From positions 1,668,422 to 1,732,421 of the forward strand of contig SCFE01000073.1 of NCBI GenBank assembly GCA_004352715.1: 64,000 bases of DNA, in the 5' to 3' direction. A program made the translations under genes and the position numbers. Below are positions 9,746 through 20,338 of this stretch, one piece after another (position 1 is the stretch's first letter; each line of letters begins with the position of its first letter). Source of the DNA: Hofstenia miamia (taxonomy: Eukaryota; Xenacoelomorpha; Acoela). Under the pieces are notes generated by a model. The model ran no database searches and was not told the DNA's origin. It worked only from the letters and a program-made list of their open reading frames with translations.

Positions 9746-11170
9746 ATGCACAAAGACCGAAGATGCAAAAAAGACGCAGCTTGTGATTTTTTGAGTAATA
9801 TTCAATTAAACTGTTCCTCCTCCAGCAGTGGCCTTATGCAGTTTACAGACACGGACGAGGAAGCAGATGATGATGAACCACCCGACGGTGGTCTCATTTA
9901 CGCCAAGCATGTGCAAGTTTCTACTGTGTTTGAAATGTCGTGTCCTCTAGAAATTGTAACCTCTGCTGATAGTGGTTGCAGCTCTTGTGGTAGTGCAGAT
10001 AGCTACAATCGTGGTGACTCTTCACCTTTTTGTTTTACACTAAGTGCTGGTGGCCTTTCTCCGAACCTATTATCCTCGAGTGGGGGATCTTGTAGAGTAT
10101 CACCTACATCTCCAATGATGAAGACTTTAACTGTTTCGTCTCAGAGTTCAGCCGCATACTCTCCTTCTTTTAAAGATTCTCTTGGTCTTGCTCGCACTTG
10201 GACTAGTACACATTCTCGCTCTTTGCGTACATTGTTTAAACGTCGCTCTTTATCTGTAGATTCTAATGAGTCAATTACTGAGCAAGGCTCTGTTCATACT
10301 CTTACTGCAGCTAATAATGTCAATTCGCGGTGTATGTATGTAGAGTCAGCACCTTTCGCTGTTTGCTCGACCATACCCTATGTCAAGAAGAGCAAAAAGT
10401 CTTCCGCTTTTGAACTGCCTTTGCGCCGTTATGGACCACGTCATTTACTAAATCCGCACTCTTCTAATGACCGTAGATTGACTTATACTGATCTGGAAGG
10501 TGTTATTCAACTGAATGACCGTGAAAATACAGTGTCTTACTACAACTTTCTACAACCAAAGCCTAGTCTTAATTTCCCGAATAAAAGAGCCAACCGCTTC
10601 TCCAATCTCAGTCGTTATGACAGCTTTTCAATCGCATCATTTATGCTCGATTGTTACGAACCGTTTCTTCTTGATAATCCGGAATTGAGTCAAACTACAC
10701 AAAAAATGTCTCTTACATTCCCATCTTACCTAATATCAATGATTGACTTTGCAGAGCCACATCAACGCAAAAAGTACATTAATCAACGCTTTCGTGATCG
10801 CTTTCCATATATTCACTTAACGCTTACTAAGCTCCGAAGTTTGAAGGCCCAGATGCGGAGAATCATGGACGAATGTAACTGTGACTCCTACACAATTGTT
10901 TCTGCGTTCATCTATCTAGAGCAACTGGTATACTCAGAACGAGTCAATAAGTCCAACCGCAAATTGTGTGCCTGCTGTAGTGTGCTTTTATCAGCTAAAA
11001 TTAATGACTATCGTAAGCATGATCTTAACACTTTAGAAAATACACTGTGTGCTTCATTTAAAGTGTGCAAGAAGGACTTACTCACATTCGAATTGGCCGT
11101 ACTTGTGGCATTGAGGTTCAATTTGATTCTTCCAGATTCTATGGTTATTCCTTACTTGAGAACTTTGTAA
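9746..11170 (+). CDS. CABLES: CABLES-like protein (Cdk5 and Abl enzyme substrate) with C-terminal cyclin-like domain
   Basis: An uninterrupted 474-codon frame from ATG to TAA. Residues 1-330 are low-complexity and Ser-rich, with an acidic patch (DTDEEADDDEPPDGG), as in CABLES proteins. LRTLFKRRSLSVDS and STIPYVKKSKK resemble their conserved central motifs. Residues from about 345 form the cyclin-like fold: YINQRFRDRFPYIHLTLTK, then RSLKAQMRRI, RKLCACCSVLLSAKI and LLTFELAVLVALRFNL, in the family's order. Vertebrate CABLES proteins link Cdk5/Cdk2/Cdk3 to Abl or Wee1 kinases and are about 480-630 residues, so this length is close to CABLES2. The whole coding region lies in one exon, unlike vertebrate orthologues. 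A TTTTTAG just upstream (near 9693) could be a 3' splice site for a leader exon. Confidence 0.9.
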   Translation: MHKDRRCKKDAACDFLSNIQLNCSSSSSGLMQFTDTDEEADDDEPPDGGLIYAKHVQVSTVFEMSCPLEIVTSADSGCSSCGSADSYNRGDSSPFCFTLSAGGLSPNLLSSSGGSCRVSPTSPMMKTLTVSSQSSAAYSPSFKDSLGLARTWTSTHSRSLRTLFKRRSLSVDSNESITEQGSVHTLTAANNVNSRCMYVESAPFAVCSTIPYVKKSKKSSAFELPLRRYGPRHLLNPHSSNDRRLTYTDLEGVIQLNDRENTVSYYNFLQPKPSLNFPNKRANRFSNLSRYDSFSIASFMLDCYEPFLLDNPELSQTTQKMSLTFPSYLISMIDFAEPHQRKKYINQRFRDRFPYIHLTLTKLRSLKAQMRRIMDECNCDSYTIVSAFIYLEQLVYSERVNKSNRKLCACCSVLLSAKINDYRKHDLNTLENTLCASFKVCKKDLLTFELAVLVALRFNLILPDSMVIPYLRTL

Positions 11171-11507
11171 AACATTCAAAATTCCTGCACCAAATATTAG
11201 AGACGATTCCAAACAATCGCTGAATCTGAGCGAAAGTAATTCCTATTTTTTCATTCATTTTCTAGATGTTCGATGCATTCATTTTATTAGCACTCTTGAG
11301 ATTGCTATTTAGTGTAGCTTGTAAAAAATTTCAATTTTCATGCAATTCACTTTCGCAATTTTTGTTTGTGTTATGTTTATTTATTAGTTTGTAGGTCCCA
11401 ATTGTGTTACATCTTCAAAATTTTAATTTCATAAATTCTTTTCTTGTGTTTGTTTGTTTTACTTAACTATCTAATACTTATTTTTTCCTAATTGCTGGTT
11501 TATAGTC

Positions 11508-11513
11508 AATAAA
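11508..11513 (+). promoter_or_regulatory. candidate poly(A) signal for CABLES
   Basis: AATAAA about 340 bp after the CABLES stop codon, in an AT-rich 3' region. It is the first canonical hexamer downstream. Confidence 0.5.
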
Positions 11514-12700
11514 ATTTAACTTTAACAATAACTTAGATGCTATGCATATTTTCCACATTATTTCATTGCTAAATTCACCTTTACTTTATTCAGTTAAAAT
11601 CTTTTACTTGGAGACATCATATTTTTGGTATAGATAAGAATTATTTTTATTCGTTTATTGTTCCATTTTCATGTTGTGATAGGTTTCAACTTGAATTATA
11701 TTTTACTTCCAGCAAATTCTAATAACCTATTTAACATCTCGTTTAATATTATTGGCTCTGAGGCATGCACTTGTGATTTATATGATATATTATTTAGGTT
11801 AATTAAAATTATTTAATATGTTAAAATAAATATAGGCTAAAATCCAATGAAGGTTTAGGTAGGAAGTTGCTTCATTTGCAGATGTACTTATAAATTTTAT
11901 TTTTGTTTTACCTCTTCTGGAAATTGGATTACATTGTGAATTTTTAGTTTAATCCAATTTGGCACTGTCTAATGACTTCAACCTATCCTGAATAAAAAAA
12001 ATTATTTTACCAACTCTAGGAAAACAGACATTTGTAACTATGGAAAATTTTCCAATTCTTGCCTCAGTTTTAATTTCATAACGAAGGTCGTTGTAGTTCA
12101 TGAATGTTTGCCTTAAGAACGTCATAGCTATGCAGTTAGTTTATAAAGGAACCGTATGTGTTTTTCCTAACAATTCTATGTAAACAGCCTAATGACTTCT
12201 TGTCTGCTGTTATAATTATAATTTGCTAGGGTGATAAACGTATAGTAGAAGTGTTTAATACATTCTTTTAATTAAGAATTTGAAATTTTTCTATTTTATG
12301 TTAAAAAATATTGTTAAAAGTCGCTAGTTTCGGAGAAACTTTGTTTAAGTTCATTCTGTATATTGTTGTAGAGTTCAAAAAGTGATATTTTTTTAAGTTC
12401 AGAAAGCTAATCGTTAATAGTGAGAATCGCTATTTAAGTATTTCTACATTCTGTTAAGTTTTTAGCCTTGAAGTGATTGTGCGCATTCTGCTTTGCTTTA
12501 CTCACAACAGACATTTATGACCTTATTGTTGTAGTGATTATTAGTGTAAACACGTTTAGATTATAGACCGTTATTTATGCGCGCATTTGCTTTAATTTTC
12601 AACAACTATTTACTTTCAAATGCAATATTTCATTTTCAATTTTGCAGAGTTCAATTCAAGAATTTCAGTGATATATAACTAAATCTCATTACTTCTATAC

Positions 12701-12703
<3 letters not shown>
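11514..12703. other. intergenic AT-rich sequence, no gene seen
   Basis: No coding, transposon or RNA signature recognised between the CABLES 3' end and the TA repeat at 12704. Confidence 0.5.

Positions 12704-12738
<35 letters not shown>
12704..12738. repeat. (TA)n microsatellite
   Basis: Pure TA run of about 35 bp. Confidence 0.9.
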
Positions 12739-12739
<1 letters not shown>

Positions 12740-12899
12740 TTCCACTTATCTTCAGTAAAAGTCTGAACTTTCTTGAGCAGCAAATCCCCTTAAAATTATT
12801 TATATGTATACTTAAAATGTTGCATATCCTTGTATATTTGCTTGTTTAATACAGTCTGCTTTCCTGATTCTTGTCTCCTGCATATTTACGTATAGTGAG

Positions 12900-13925
12900 N
12901 NNNNNNNNNNNNNNNNNNNNNNNNNNNNNNNNNNNNNNNNNNNNNNNNNNNNNNNNNNNNNNNNNNNNNNNNNNNNNNNNNNNNNNNNNNNNNNNNNNNN
13001 NNNNNNNNNNNNNNNNNNNNNNNNNNNNNNNNNNNNNNNNNNNNNNNNNNNNNNNNNNNNNNNNNNNNNNNNNNNNNNNNNNNNNNNNNNNNNNNNNNNN
13101 NNNNNNNNNNNNNNNNNNNNNNNNNNNNNNNNNNNNNNNNNNNNNNNNNNNNNNNNNNNNNNNNNNNNNNNNNNNNNNNNNNNNNNNNNNNNNNNNNNNN
13201 NNNNNNNNNNNNNNNNNNNNNNNNNNNNNNNNNNNNNNNNNNNNNNNNNNNNNNNNNNNNNNNNNNNNNNNNNNNNNNNNNNNNNNNNNNNNNNNNNNNN
13301 NNNNNNNNNNNNNNNNNNNNNNNNNNNNNNNNNNNNNNNNNNNNNNNNNNNNNNNNNNNNNNNNNNNNNNNNNNNNNNNNNNNNNNNNNNNNNNNNNNNN
13401 NNNNNNNNNNNNNNNNNNNNNNNNNNNNNNNNNNNNNNNNNNNNNNNNNNNNNNNNNNNNNNNNNNNNNNNNNNNNNNNNNNNNNNNNNNNNNNNNNNNN
13501 NNNNNNNNNNNNNNNNNNNNNNNNNNNNNNNNNNNNNNNNNNNNNNNNNNNNNNNNNNNNNNNNNNNNNNNNNNNNNNNNNNNNNNNNNNNNNNNNNNNN
13601 NNNNNNNNNNNNNNNNNNNNNNNNNNNNNNNNNNNNNNNNNNNNNNNNNNNNNNNNNNNNNNNNNNNNNNNNNNNNNNNNNNNNNNNNNNNNNNNNNNNN
13701 NNNNNNNNNNNNNNNNNNNNNNNNNNNNNNNNNNNNNNNNNNNNNNNNNNNNNNNNNNNNNNNNNNNNNNNNNNNNNNNNNNNNNNNNNNNNNNNNNNNN
13801 NNNNNNNNNNNNNNNNNNNNNNNNNNNNNNNNNNNNNNNNNNNNNNNNNNNNNNNNNNNNNNNNNNNNNNNNNNNNNNNNNNNNNNNNNNNNNNNNNNNT
13901 ATATATATATATATATATATATATA
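12900..13925. other. 1,000-N scaffold gap with (TA)n on its right edge
   Basis: Exactly 1,000 Ns (12900-13899), a default scaffolding gap size, so its true length is unknown. The right flank is TA repeat to 13925. Any 5' exon of SNAPC5 could lie here. Confidence 0.9.
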
Positions 13926-14199
13926 GTGGTCGACAGTCAGAAAACATTTTGAAGCGAGTAATGCAACGGTCCTTATAGAAAAAAGAATATACATGTAAAT
14001 ATATTTATATATATTGGGTTTTTAAGTAAAATTAGACTATCATAACATTTTTTGTTTCTTTAAAATTTTACTTGACAAAGTAAACCTTCTATTTTGAATT
14101 AAAAACTGAAGGGTAAATTCAATGATAGGAATTTCAAAAATTAGTTATTCTTATGAATTTTCACACAGTCTGTCACCTGTGCTCCTCCATGTCAGATTT

Positions 14200-14201
<2 letters not shown>

Positions 14202-14234
<33 letters not shown>
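14202..14234. repeat. (TA)n microsatellite upstream of SNAPC5
   Basis: TA run ending 60 bp before the SNAPC5 start codon, just 5' of the presumed splice acceptor. Confidence 0.9.
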
Positions 14235-14238
<4 letters not shown>

Positions 14239-14294
14239 GAAGTTTATTTATAGCATGTTTTGAATTTATACTTTAAATTTTAGCTGCAAAATCT

Positions 14295-14645
14295 ATGTCT
14301 TTTCCAACAAGTACTCAGTTATCAAATGAGTTAGCAATTGTTTTAAGAGAAGAGAAGTTGCTTAATTCTTTAAAAACCAAATTCACAGAGCAGTTGCAAC
14401 GACTTAAAGTCGAGGAACTTATTATCTCAGATAAACTTGGTTCTCAAGCAACTATGGAAATTCCCAGTTCTGCACCTACTCCAACGGATTTTTCCACTGC
14501 ATCTACATCACAACCAGATGAAGTAAATAATATGCCTCTGCTCAATCTTAATGTAGCACCCAATACATTTAATGATGTAGAAATGGAAGATGAAGATGAT
14601 GATGATTTCTGTGAAGCCGTTGATGTTAAACCATTATTTGAGTGA
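14295..14645 (+). CDS. SNAPC5: snRNA-activating protein complex subunit 5 (SNAP19)
   Basis: A 116-codon frame. Residues 10-47 form a coiled coil, LREEKLLNSLKTKF then EQLQRLKVEELIISDKL. This matches the signature of SNAPC5, in which a charged helix ends in LNRLKVEEL. The middle is a disordered Ser/Thr/Pro stretch, and the C-terminus is acidic (MEDEDDDDFCEA), as in vertebrate SNAPC5, which is about 98 residues. The protein is a small structural subunit of SNAPc, which binds the proximal sequence element of snRNA promoters for Pol II and Pol III. A TTTTAG ends 11 nt before the ATG, so the coding exon probably begins at 14284 after a spliced leader or 5'-UTR intron. The next gene downstream on the same strand is INTS7. 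Confidence 0.85.
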   Translation: MSFPTSTQLSNELAIVLREEKLLNSLKTKFTEQLQRLKVEELIISDKLGSQATMEIPSSAPTPTDFSTASTSQPDEVNNMPLLNLNVAPNTFNDVEMEDEDDDDFCEAVDVKPLFE

Positions 14646-15338
14646 CATTTCGTCGATTGCAAATCCACTGAGAAAAGATTTTGAAGGCTTGCATTACTTT
14701 ATCAAAGTTCTTACTCTCTCATCCTAAAACTATCTGGTGTATATTTTATCCAATTATTTTACTTTTAAATTGATTGAATTGTTTATTTGTATTTTATAGT
14801 TAGTAGTTTTGAATCAGTCGGGAAAATATAATGCTTTTTGCATATTTATAGACAATCAGACCCTCATGTCATTTTTTCATGATGTTGCTAACTTGCTAAC
14901 GTTAAGGACTAAAGATCACAGACGTCTATTTTATTTAAAATTGTAAATATTATTATAAATATAGTGAATGTAAGGCTGCAATAAGTTTACTTTTCTCAAT
15001 CGCTACCATGAGCCGTTTACATAGACTTCAGTGGACTCTATTCATTCAAAGTTCTTTTCATTTTTAATAGGATTTTTTCTATGATGTGTACTTTTCTATT
15101 CAAACCTTCCCATATTCTTTCAATTTTTGCTAAGAGTTTTAACACAGTCAATATTTCCTGTTGTATTCAGACCTCGCTAGCGACAGGAGACTGGCGTTTG
15201 ATACCCTATATCTCCATTACCCCATTAGTATGTGTTTCTTAGTTTTATTTAAAATCTTAAAATGTTGTCAATTTCGTACAACTGCTATTTTATTATTAGA
15301 TTTGTAAGCACGCTGGTTATCTTAGTTTATTTTTATAG
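14646..15338. other. SNAPC5-INTS7 spacer
   Basis: About 700 bp of AT-rich sequence with no other gene. No unambiguous AATAAA is seen close to the SNAPC5 stop. The spacer ends with TTTTTATAG, a plausible 3' splice site, 13 nt before the INTS7 ATG. Confidence 0.5.
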
Positions 15339-15351
15339 AGCATCTTTCCGA

Positions 15352-15536
15352 ATGTTTGTTGACGATGTCAAGATTCCTGGAGCCAATGCAAGCGTTTTGG
15401 AGATGGATAAAGCGTTTAGGTCTCCAGCGATTAGTGATCAATTAGAGAGTGTTCTCAAGGTACCAACATTAGTCGAAAAACACCCCACTCCAATTATCAT
15501 CAATTCAGTCTTCTTAAAGCTTGCTGAGCTATTCAG
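15352..15536 (+). CDS. INTS7: Integrator complex subunit 7, coding exon 1
   Basis: Encodes MFVDDVKIPGANASVLEMDK and on to IIINSVFLKLAELF, ending after two bases of an Arg codon at the donor AG|GTTTTT. It aligns with the N-terminus of vertebrate INTS7 (ANSALMELDKGLR ... PILINSAFLKLADVFR). INTS7 is an alpha-helical scaffold subunit of Integrator, the nuclear complex that cleaves snRNA 3' ends and attenuates Pol II transcription. The in-frame ATG at 15352 is preferred because homology starts just after it. A splice acceptor lies at 15337-15340. Across the window the six exons give about 901 codons, close to the about 960 of vertebrate INTS7. Confidence 0.88.
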
Positions 15537-15802
15537 GTTTTTTCTTCAACTATACATTTTAATTTAAAAGTATTACCATTTCACGTTGTGAAATTTCCTC
15601 ATTTAAGAAAACTTTCTTTTCTATTATAGCTTTTATTCATTAAACCTCCAACGATCACCTAGAAGTGAAACTCATTTTGTTTACTTTTACACTATAATGT
15701 CAAATTTATTCGATCTATTTCCGTTTAGTAAATACCAAAAGACATAGATATACAAGTCTGTGTACAATTGATAGTTTGAGTGTACGAATTAATACATTTT
15801 AA

Positions 15803-15975
15803 AGCCCCGTTTACACGATAAGTTTTCCTTTATGAGTTATATTCTTTACCGCAAAACTTACCAACATTTTCTGAGTTCGTAAGTTTTTCCTCACGGGCAC
15901 TTATCTCGTGCTAATTTGTGTCTACAGGATAAGTTTTCCCTTGCATAAGAAGAAGTTATAAGGGGAAACGTATCA
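15803..15975. repeat. short motif repeat (GATAAGTTTTCC)
   Basis: ACACGATAAGTTTTCC near 15813 recurs as ACAGGATAAGTTTTCC near 15926. CCCCGTTTACACG at the left is partly mirrored by GGGGAAACG at the right. It may be a tiny non-autonomous element in INTS7 intron 1. Boundaries are uncertain. Confidence 0.35.
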
Positions 15976-16044
15976 TGTAATTGGGGTTTAAATATATTTC
16001 TTTGATTCATCTCTCTGTGCGTATATTACAGTGTATATTGATTT

Positions 16045-17172
16045 CAGGGATTGGAAATTATTAATTTAAATTTATTTAAATATTATTGTTGGGTAAAAAT
16101 AAATTATTGTTATTTATAAATCGATAAAATAAATTATTGCAATTATTGTTGAACCTTTAAACAATTATTGTAGACTTTGCAAAACGAAATTGAAAAAAAA
16201 TTAAATCAATTAAAAATGTATAATAACATATGCCCTAGCATCTTAACAGTTCCTGAAAATGTCGATTTTCTTTCAAGAACACTTCCATTTCCAAATTAAT
16301 TTTGCTGCAATCAATAGGCATTCAGCTTTGTTTGTTTACCAGGGACCCACTTGAAATTTGATAAACCCATTTTTCTTGAGATTCTTTCCAAAGTTTTGCA
16401 GGATTTCTATCTCATAATTTCCCAAAGACGTTAGGTAATTAACGATTACACAATCAAGGAATGAATCTGGCCGTCACGCAGTTAGACATATTATGATTTA
16501 ACCCTAGTCGGCCTGGGGCATCGTGATTTTTATGACGTCATTAAATCTAAAAATTTGAACTTTCTTTAAATATTGTTTTTAACTATTGGAAAAAATTTTA
16601 ATTTATCAGAATTCATTTCTAAGTTATCGATTAAAAGCTTCTTGGCTATTTCACATATATTTTTCTAGCTTACAATAATGATTAGTTTCGCAAAATAGAA
16701 CGACTCTACCCCTGATTGAATAACAACATCCTACATTAAGTGAGAAGCTATTGAGAAAAATGGCTATGAACATTTGTAAAAGTCAGCAAGTCTCATTAAG
16801 AAAGTCGAATAACTATTTTAGTATTATTTAAAAGTTTAATAGTGGGGAGGGCAAATGAAGAAATCGGTGACCCTTGATCAAACAAAGTTAAATAAGCCCA
16901 TGAAATACTGTTAGCAAATCAACTTACAGCACAATAATGTTAGTTAATACATGGACAGTTTATATGCAATCCTGAAAACGCAGTTTCAACTTGATCTTGT
17001 TGAATTTTTTTATATTTACGCTTTTGAGATTCAAGAATTTTTCGAAAAATAATCTTCAATATTATTGTTACAATAATATTTTTGGAAAAATAAATTATTA
17101 TTTTTGAAAATAAACAACTGCAATTATTTTATTGCAAATTATTTTTTTGCAATAAATAATTTCCAATCCCTG
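16045..17172. mobile_element. non-autonomous P-like element, 1,128 bp, in INTS7 intron 1
   Basis: The termini are inverted: CAGGGATTGGAAATTATT at the left, and its reverse complement (AATAATTTCCAATCCCTG) at the right. The interior has no coding capacity. Both subterminal zones are rich in AATAAATTATTG and AATTATTG motifs, shared with the coding P element at 2522-5549, whose end is CAGGGATGT. The left flank, ATTGATTT (16037-16044), reappears as the other flank of this element in the inverted contig (AAATCAAT at 24221-24228). This gives an exact 8-bp target duplication. An 8-bp duplication plus CAGGG ends would also fit hAT, but the shared motifs favour the P family. Confidence 0.75.
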
Positions 17173-17562
17173 AAACTAAAGTAATGTAAACGCAACATTG
17201 ATCTCAATTTGAATGTTACTGAATATTTATTACACAACGACGATATAAATAAAATTCATAATTACAAAGGAATTTATTACAACAGGTTTTTCTTTGTTGC
17301 TGCATTTGGGCAAACAAATTTTCATAATGTAAATAATTCGATTTTTTGAGCCAACCTATAGTAAAATATTGCCCTTGTTTACGAAAGTCGAACATCGAAA
17401 TTTTCGAAGTTATCAAAATCAAATGATATATCACACTAATATTGTATGCATTTAATTTTTTTGACGAAATTGCACAATAAAACTCGCTTGCATATCATAA
17501 ATAAATCAAAATATATTCTTTTAGTTGTAATTTTTGCTAATAAATGGGGTTCTGTTTAACTC

Positions 17563-17595
<33 letters not shown>
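17173..17595. repeat. dispersed repeat ending in (TA)n; second copy at 62430-62800
   Basis: Segments here (TTCATAATGTAAATAATTCG near 17320; AAATGATATATCACAC near 17420; TAAATAAATCAAAATATATT near 17498) recur with small changes at 62430-62530 and 62630-62800. The 62 kb copy is longer, with extra sequence in the middle. The stretch ends in a TA run (17565-17595) and a single N. It does not match the sequence that the inverted contig shows next to the transposon, so its position here is doubtful. Confidence 0.7.
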
Positions 17596-17596
17596 N

Positions 17597-17691
17597 GATC
17601 ACTGTGTCTCCGGCAGCTAGGTGCAACAGCTGTAATTTCTCATAAAAAGCGCAGTTGTCATCACGTAATCCGAGAAGCTCTTCGTTCCAAC
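17597..17691 (+). CDS. INTS7: Integrator complex subunit 7, coding exon 2 (3' part only)
   Basis: The exon is cut at its 5' side by the contig join (N at 17596). It encodes RSLCLRQLGATAVISHKK and on to REALRSN, ending at CAAC|GTAATT. The full exon is seen only on the reverse-oriented contig (23832-24063, minus strand). Homology is to the 'SVIHSNDPVAR..LRMLG' HEAT-like region of vertebrate INTS7. Confidence 0.85.
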
Positions 17692-18226
17692 GTAATTTTT
17701 TTGCCAATTAAAAAGAATTTAGTGGTCTTATATATTCAAATTTTTATTGAAGTATATTGTGTTAACCCATTTCATACCAAGGCCCTCAAATGGATACCAT
17801 GTCTTTAAATGTATACCGCCTTGTTTGTTTTTGATTTCTTTCCTTATTTCCTTTGTTATCTTTCTTAAATTTTAATGAAGATTGTATTTAATCCCCTCAA
17901 ATAAAAAGCAGGATGGTAAGAAAACTCTTTGATAAAACCTTTTTAAGAAATGGGAGTTCGAAATTAAGTAATTCGACATGGTGTGATAATGAAAATCGAA
18001 ATCATATTTTGAACAAATATCTTGTTACAGGTGGTGTTTGAAAGCTTTTTATCACAGTATATGTAATGACAAAAATATTTGATGTCAGATTTTAGATGTT
18101 CATTTCAAAAATTTCATATGCATAAGTATTTATTATAAAACTCATACTTTAAAATATACTTTTTTCTTTAAATAAAATTAAAACTTCATACCAAGTATAT
18201 GATGAAAACTGAAATGTTTTGCTTAG

Positions 18227-18508
18227 GATCAAACCGAGGTCGAATCTTCCATTCGAGCTAGCGTAAGTGTCGCACGTCACAGTGCAACATTTGCTGAAGT
18301 CGTGCTTCCAGAGGTGAGCGCTCTATTACTAAGAGTAGACGTTCCATCGAATGTTCATTTTCAACTTTTAAGAGTGCTACCGTTCGCAGCTCATCGCTTG
18401 GATCTTGCAGCACAGGCGATCGACTGCGTTTTGTCGTTGCTGCCTCGATTGACAGCTCTGGATTTCATCATTGCGCTTCTGGAAGCTTTGACTAGTATTG
18501 CCATTAAG
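18227..18508 (+). CDS. INTS7: Integrator complex subunit 7, coding exon 3
   Basis: A 94-codon phase-0 exon between acceptor TTTGCTTAG and donor AAG|GTTAGA. It begins DQTEVESSIRASVSVARH, aligning with DNVEVEAAVFAAANFSAQ of vertebrate INTS7 right after the 'SIRQSLDSH' segment. It continues with helical repeats (LLLRVDVPSNVHFQLLRVLP; CVLSLLPRLTALDFI) and ends at SIAIK. This is part of the N-terminal HEAT/ARM-like solenoid. The phase joins exactly with exon 2 (RSN|D) and exon 4 (AIK|G). A partial inverted copy is at 23111-23297. Confidence 0.88.
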
Positions 18509-19600
18509 GTTAGAATCATTCAAATTATAAATTCGAGACCTTGTGTACATATTTACTGTGCTATCATTAAAGAACTATGAAATAATATGTACAATCCAAC
18601 GTTTCCGGAGGAGCTGCAAGAATAACGATTTTCTGCTCTAAATAGATTTTTTGCAAAGAAAACTCCGTACAAAGTTGGTCTAAAAATTAAAATAGAAAGA
18701 GCAGAAAGGTTTTACGACTAAAAATAATTTAACACATTCAGGATCATTTAATCCATCAAACGGTGAAAGAATCTAAAAGGCAGCACTGTCTTAAAGAGAT
18801 AAACATTCACCAAGGCCCTGTTTACATAGAACCGGTACAATAATGCTGTTTATGAGCAATGGATTGTTATAAAGTATAGACTTGTAAATTCCACCCACTG
18901 TTATGTTCATTAATTTTTTTCGTAACTTGTAAGAAGTAAACGGTACTTCAAACAAAATGATTGTAATTATTTCGTATTAAAGTATAACACTTGAATATAT
19001 TTGTAACTGGTCCTATTTTATATATCCTGAGATGTGTTACTTAATGAGTTATATTTCATTCAACGGCACTAAATAAACATCATTAAAATTTCTTCATTTG
19101 CGTGTTCATTAAAATTTTTGAAGAAATGCATCAAAAAGAATTTTAATGTGGGAAGGAAGTCCACTAAGAACAATGTTTATGTATTGCAATCGTTTTTTTA
19201 TTAGCAACAAATATACGAAATAATTGAAATTTTATGTAATCCTGAATTAAATAATTGATGTTTTTCAAAATATAGGGCATTTAAATTGAGGAATAGTATA
19301 ATTTTAATATAAATTATGTAACACATTTACTTAAGAGTTGTATGGATATTTCCTTCTTATGTATAGGAAAATATGATGAAATGCCTATAATTTCGAGACA
19401 ATGGATGTTGCTACTTGTTCGAAGACATTTTTCCATTAGCTGTTAATATTATTTTTTATTTTTTGGTAGCTTTTATAATATTCATCAATATAAAATATTT
19501 ATATTTCGCATGAATTTGACATTTTATAGCTTGTAATTAACACTAAGGGATCGGGACTATTTTTTTAACACATATGCATATGACCGCGTATATGTTCAGA
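18509..19600. other. INTS7 intron 3, first part; no gene seen
   Basis: AT-rich non-coding sequence. No transposon signature until the P-element inverted terminus near 19646. Confidence 0.5.
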
Positions 19601-19645
19601 AATCTTTTTTTTCCAAATATCTTTGGGATTCTCCTATGTATGAGC

Positions 19646-19717
19646 ACAGCCAACTAAAATCACAGCCGTTCAATTTGCATTCAGAGAAAAACAAAACCGG
19701 GCTGATAACATCTTATT
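19646..19717. repeat. subterminal inverted repeat of a second P-type element (3' side)
   Basis: About 70 bp containing CGTTCAATTTGCATTCAG and ACAAAACCGGGCTGATAA is matched, as reverse complement with few changes, at 28240-28312. The two lie on either side of P-transposase remains (21098-21840) and a THAP domain (28150 and below), all minus-strand. They look like the two ends of one element. Confidence 0.65.
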
Positions 19718-20338
19718 TGAAAATAATACCTTCTGTAAATAAATACATTTAGGCCGTGAAATCATTATAATTAAAACAACTAAGCTGCTATTTATAATAA
19801 TTATATATAAAAAAACATAAAACATTATTTGAGATATTTACATGTAAGAGTTACAAACAATATTTCTATAATTCCAAGTACAAAGGCCAATGTAAATACA
19901 AAATCATTGTCATCTCCTATTTATTGAATTTGTGTTGCTTATGCTGTTTATTATCAGCTTCATCTTTTTTTCTTTTTCGAAAATTATTAAAGTACAGTAT
20001 CGGAAAAAATGTTTTGGGCAGTTTAGCAACAGAATTAATACTTTACATAAAGTGGACAATACGAAAATTATATTGAAAAATTACATTTTTAGGACAACAT
20101 CTGATATTAATTGTGTTTTAAAGAAGTTTCTTTGCCTTAAAAATAAAATAGATTAATGGTATACTAAATATTTTATAACAATAACCAATATAACTGGGAA
20201 AAAATATTCGGGCACTTTAAATGTATGAATGAATATTACTAACAATGATTAAAAATTTCCAATAATAAATGGGTACATTACAAAATGTAGTGAATATACA
20301 ACACTTTAAAGATTATTTGAATGAATTTGAAGCGTCCT

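Noticed and set aside
12846-13994. Long open frames across 12.9-13.9 kb
   Set aside because: They consist almost entirely of Ns translated as X. There is no sequence evidence.
16045-17172. Classification of the 1.1-kb element as hAT from its CAGGG ends and 8-bp duplication
   Set aside because: Possible, but the subterminal words and end sequence are shared with the THAP/P-transposase element at 2522-5549, so the P family is preferred.
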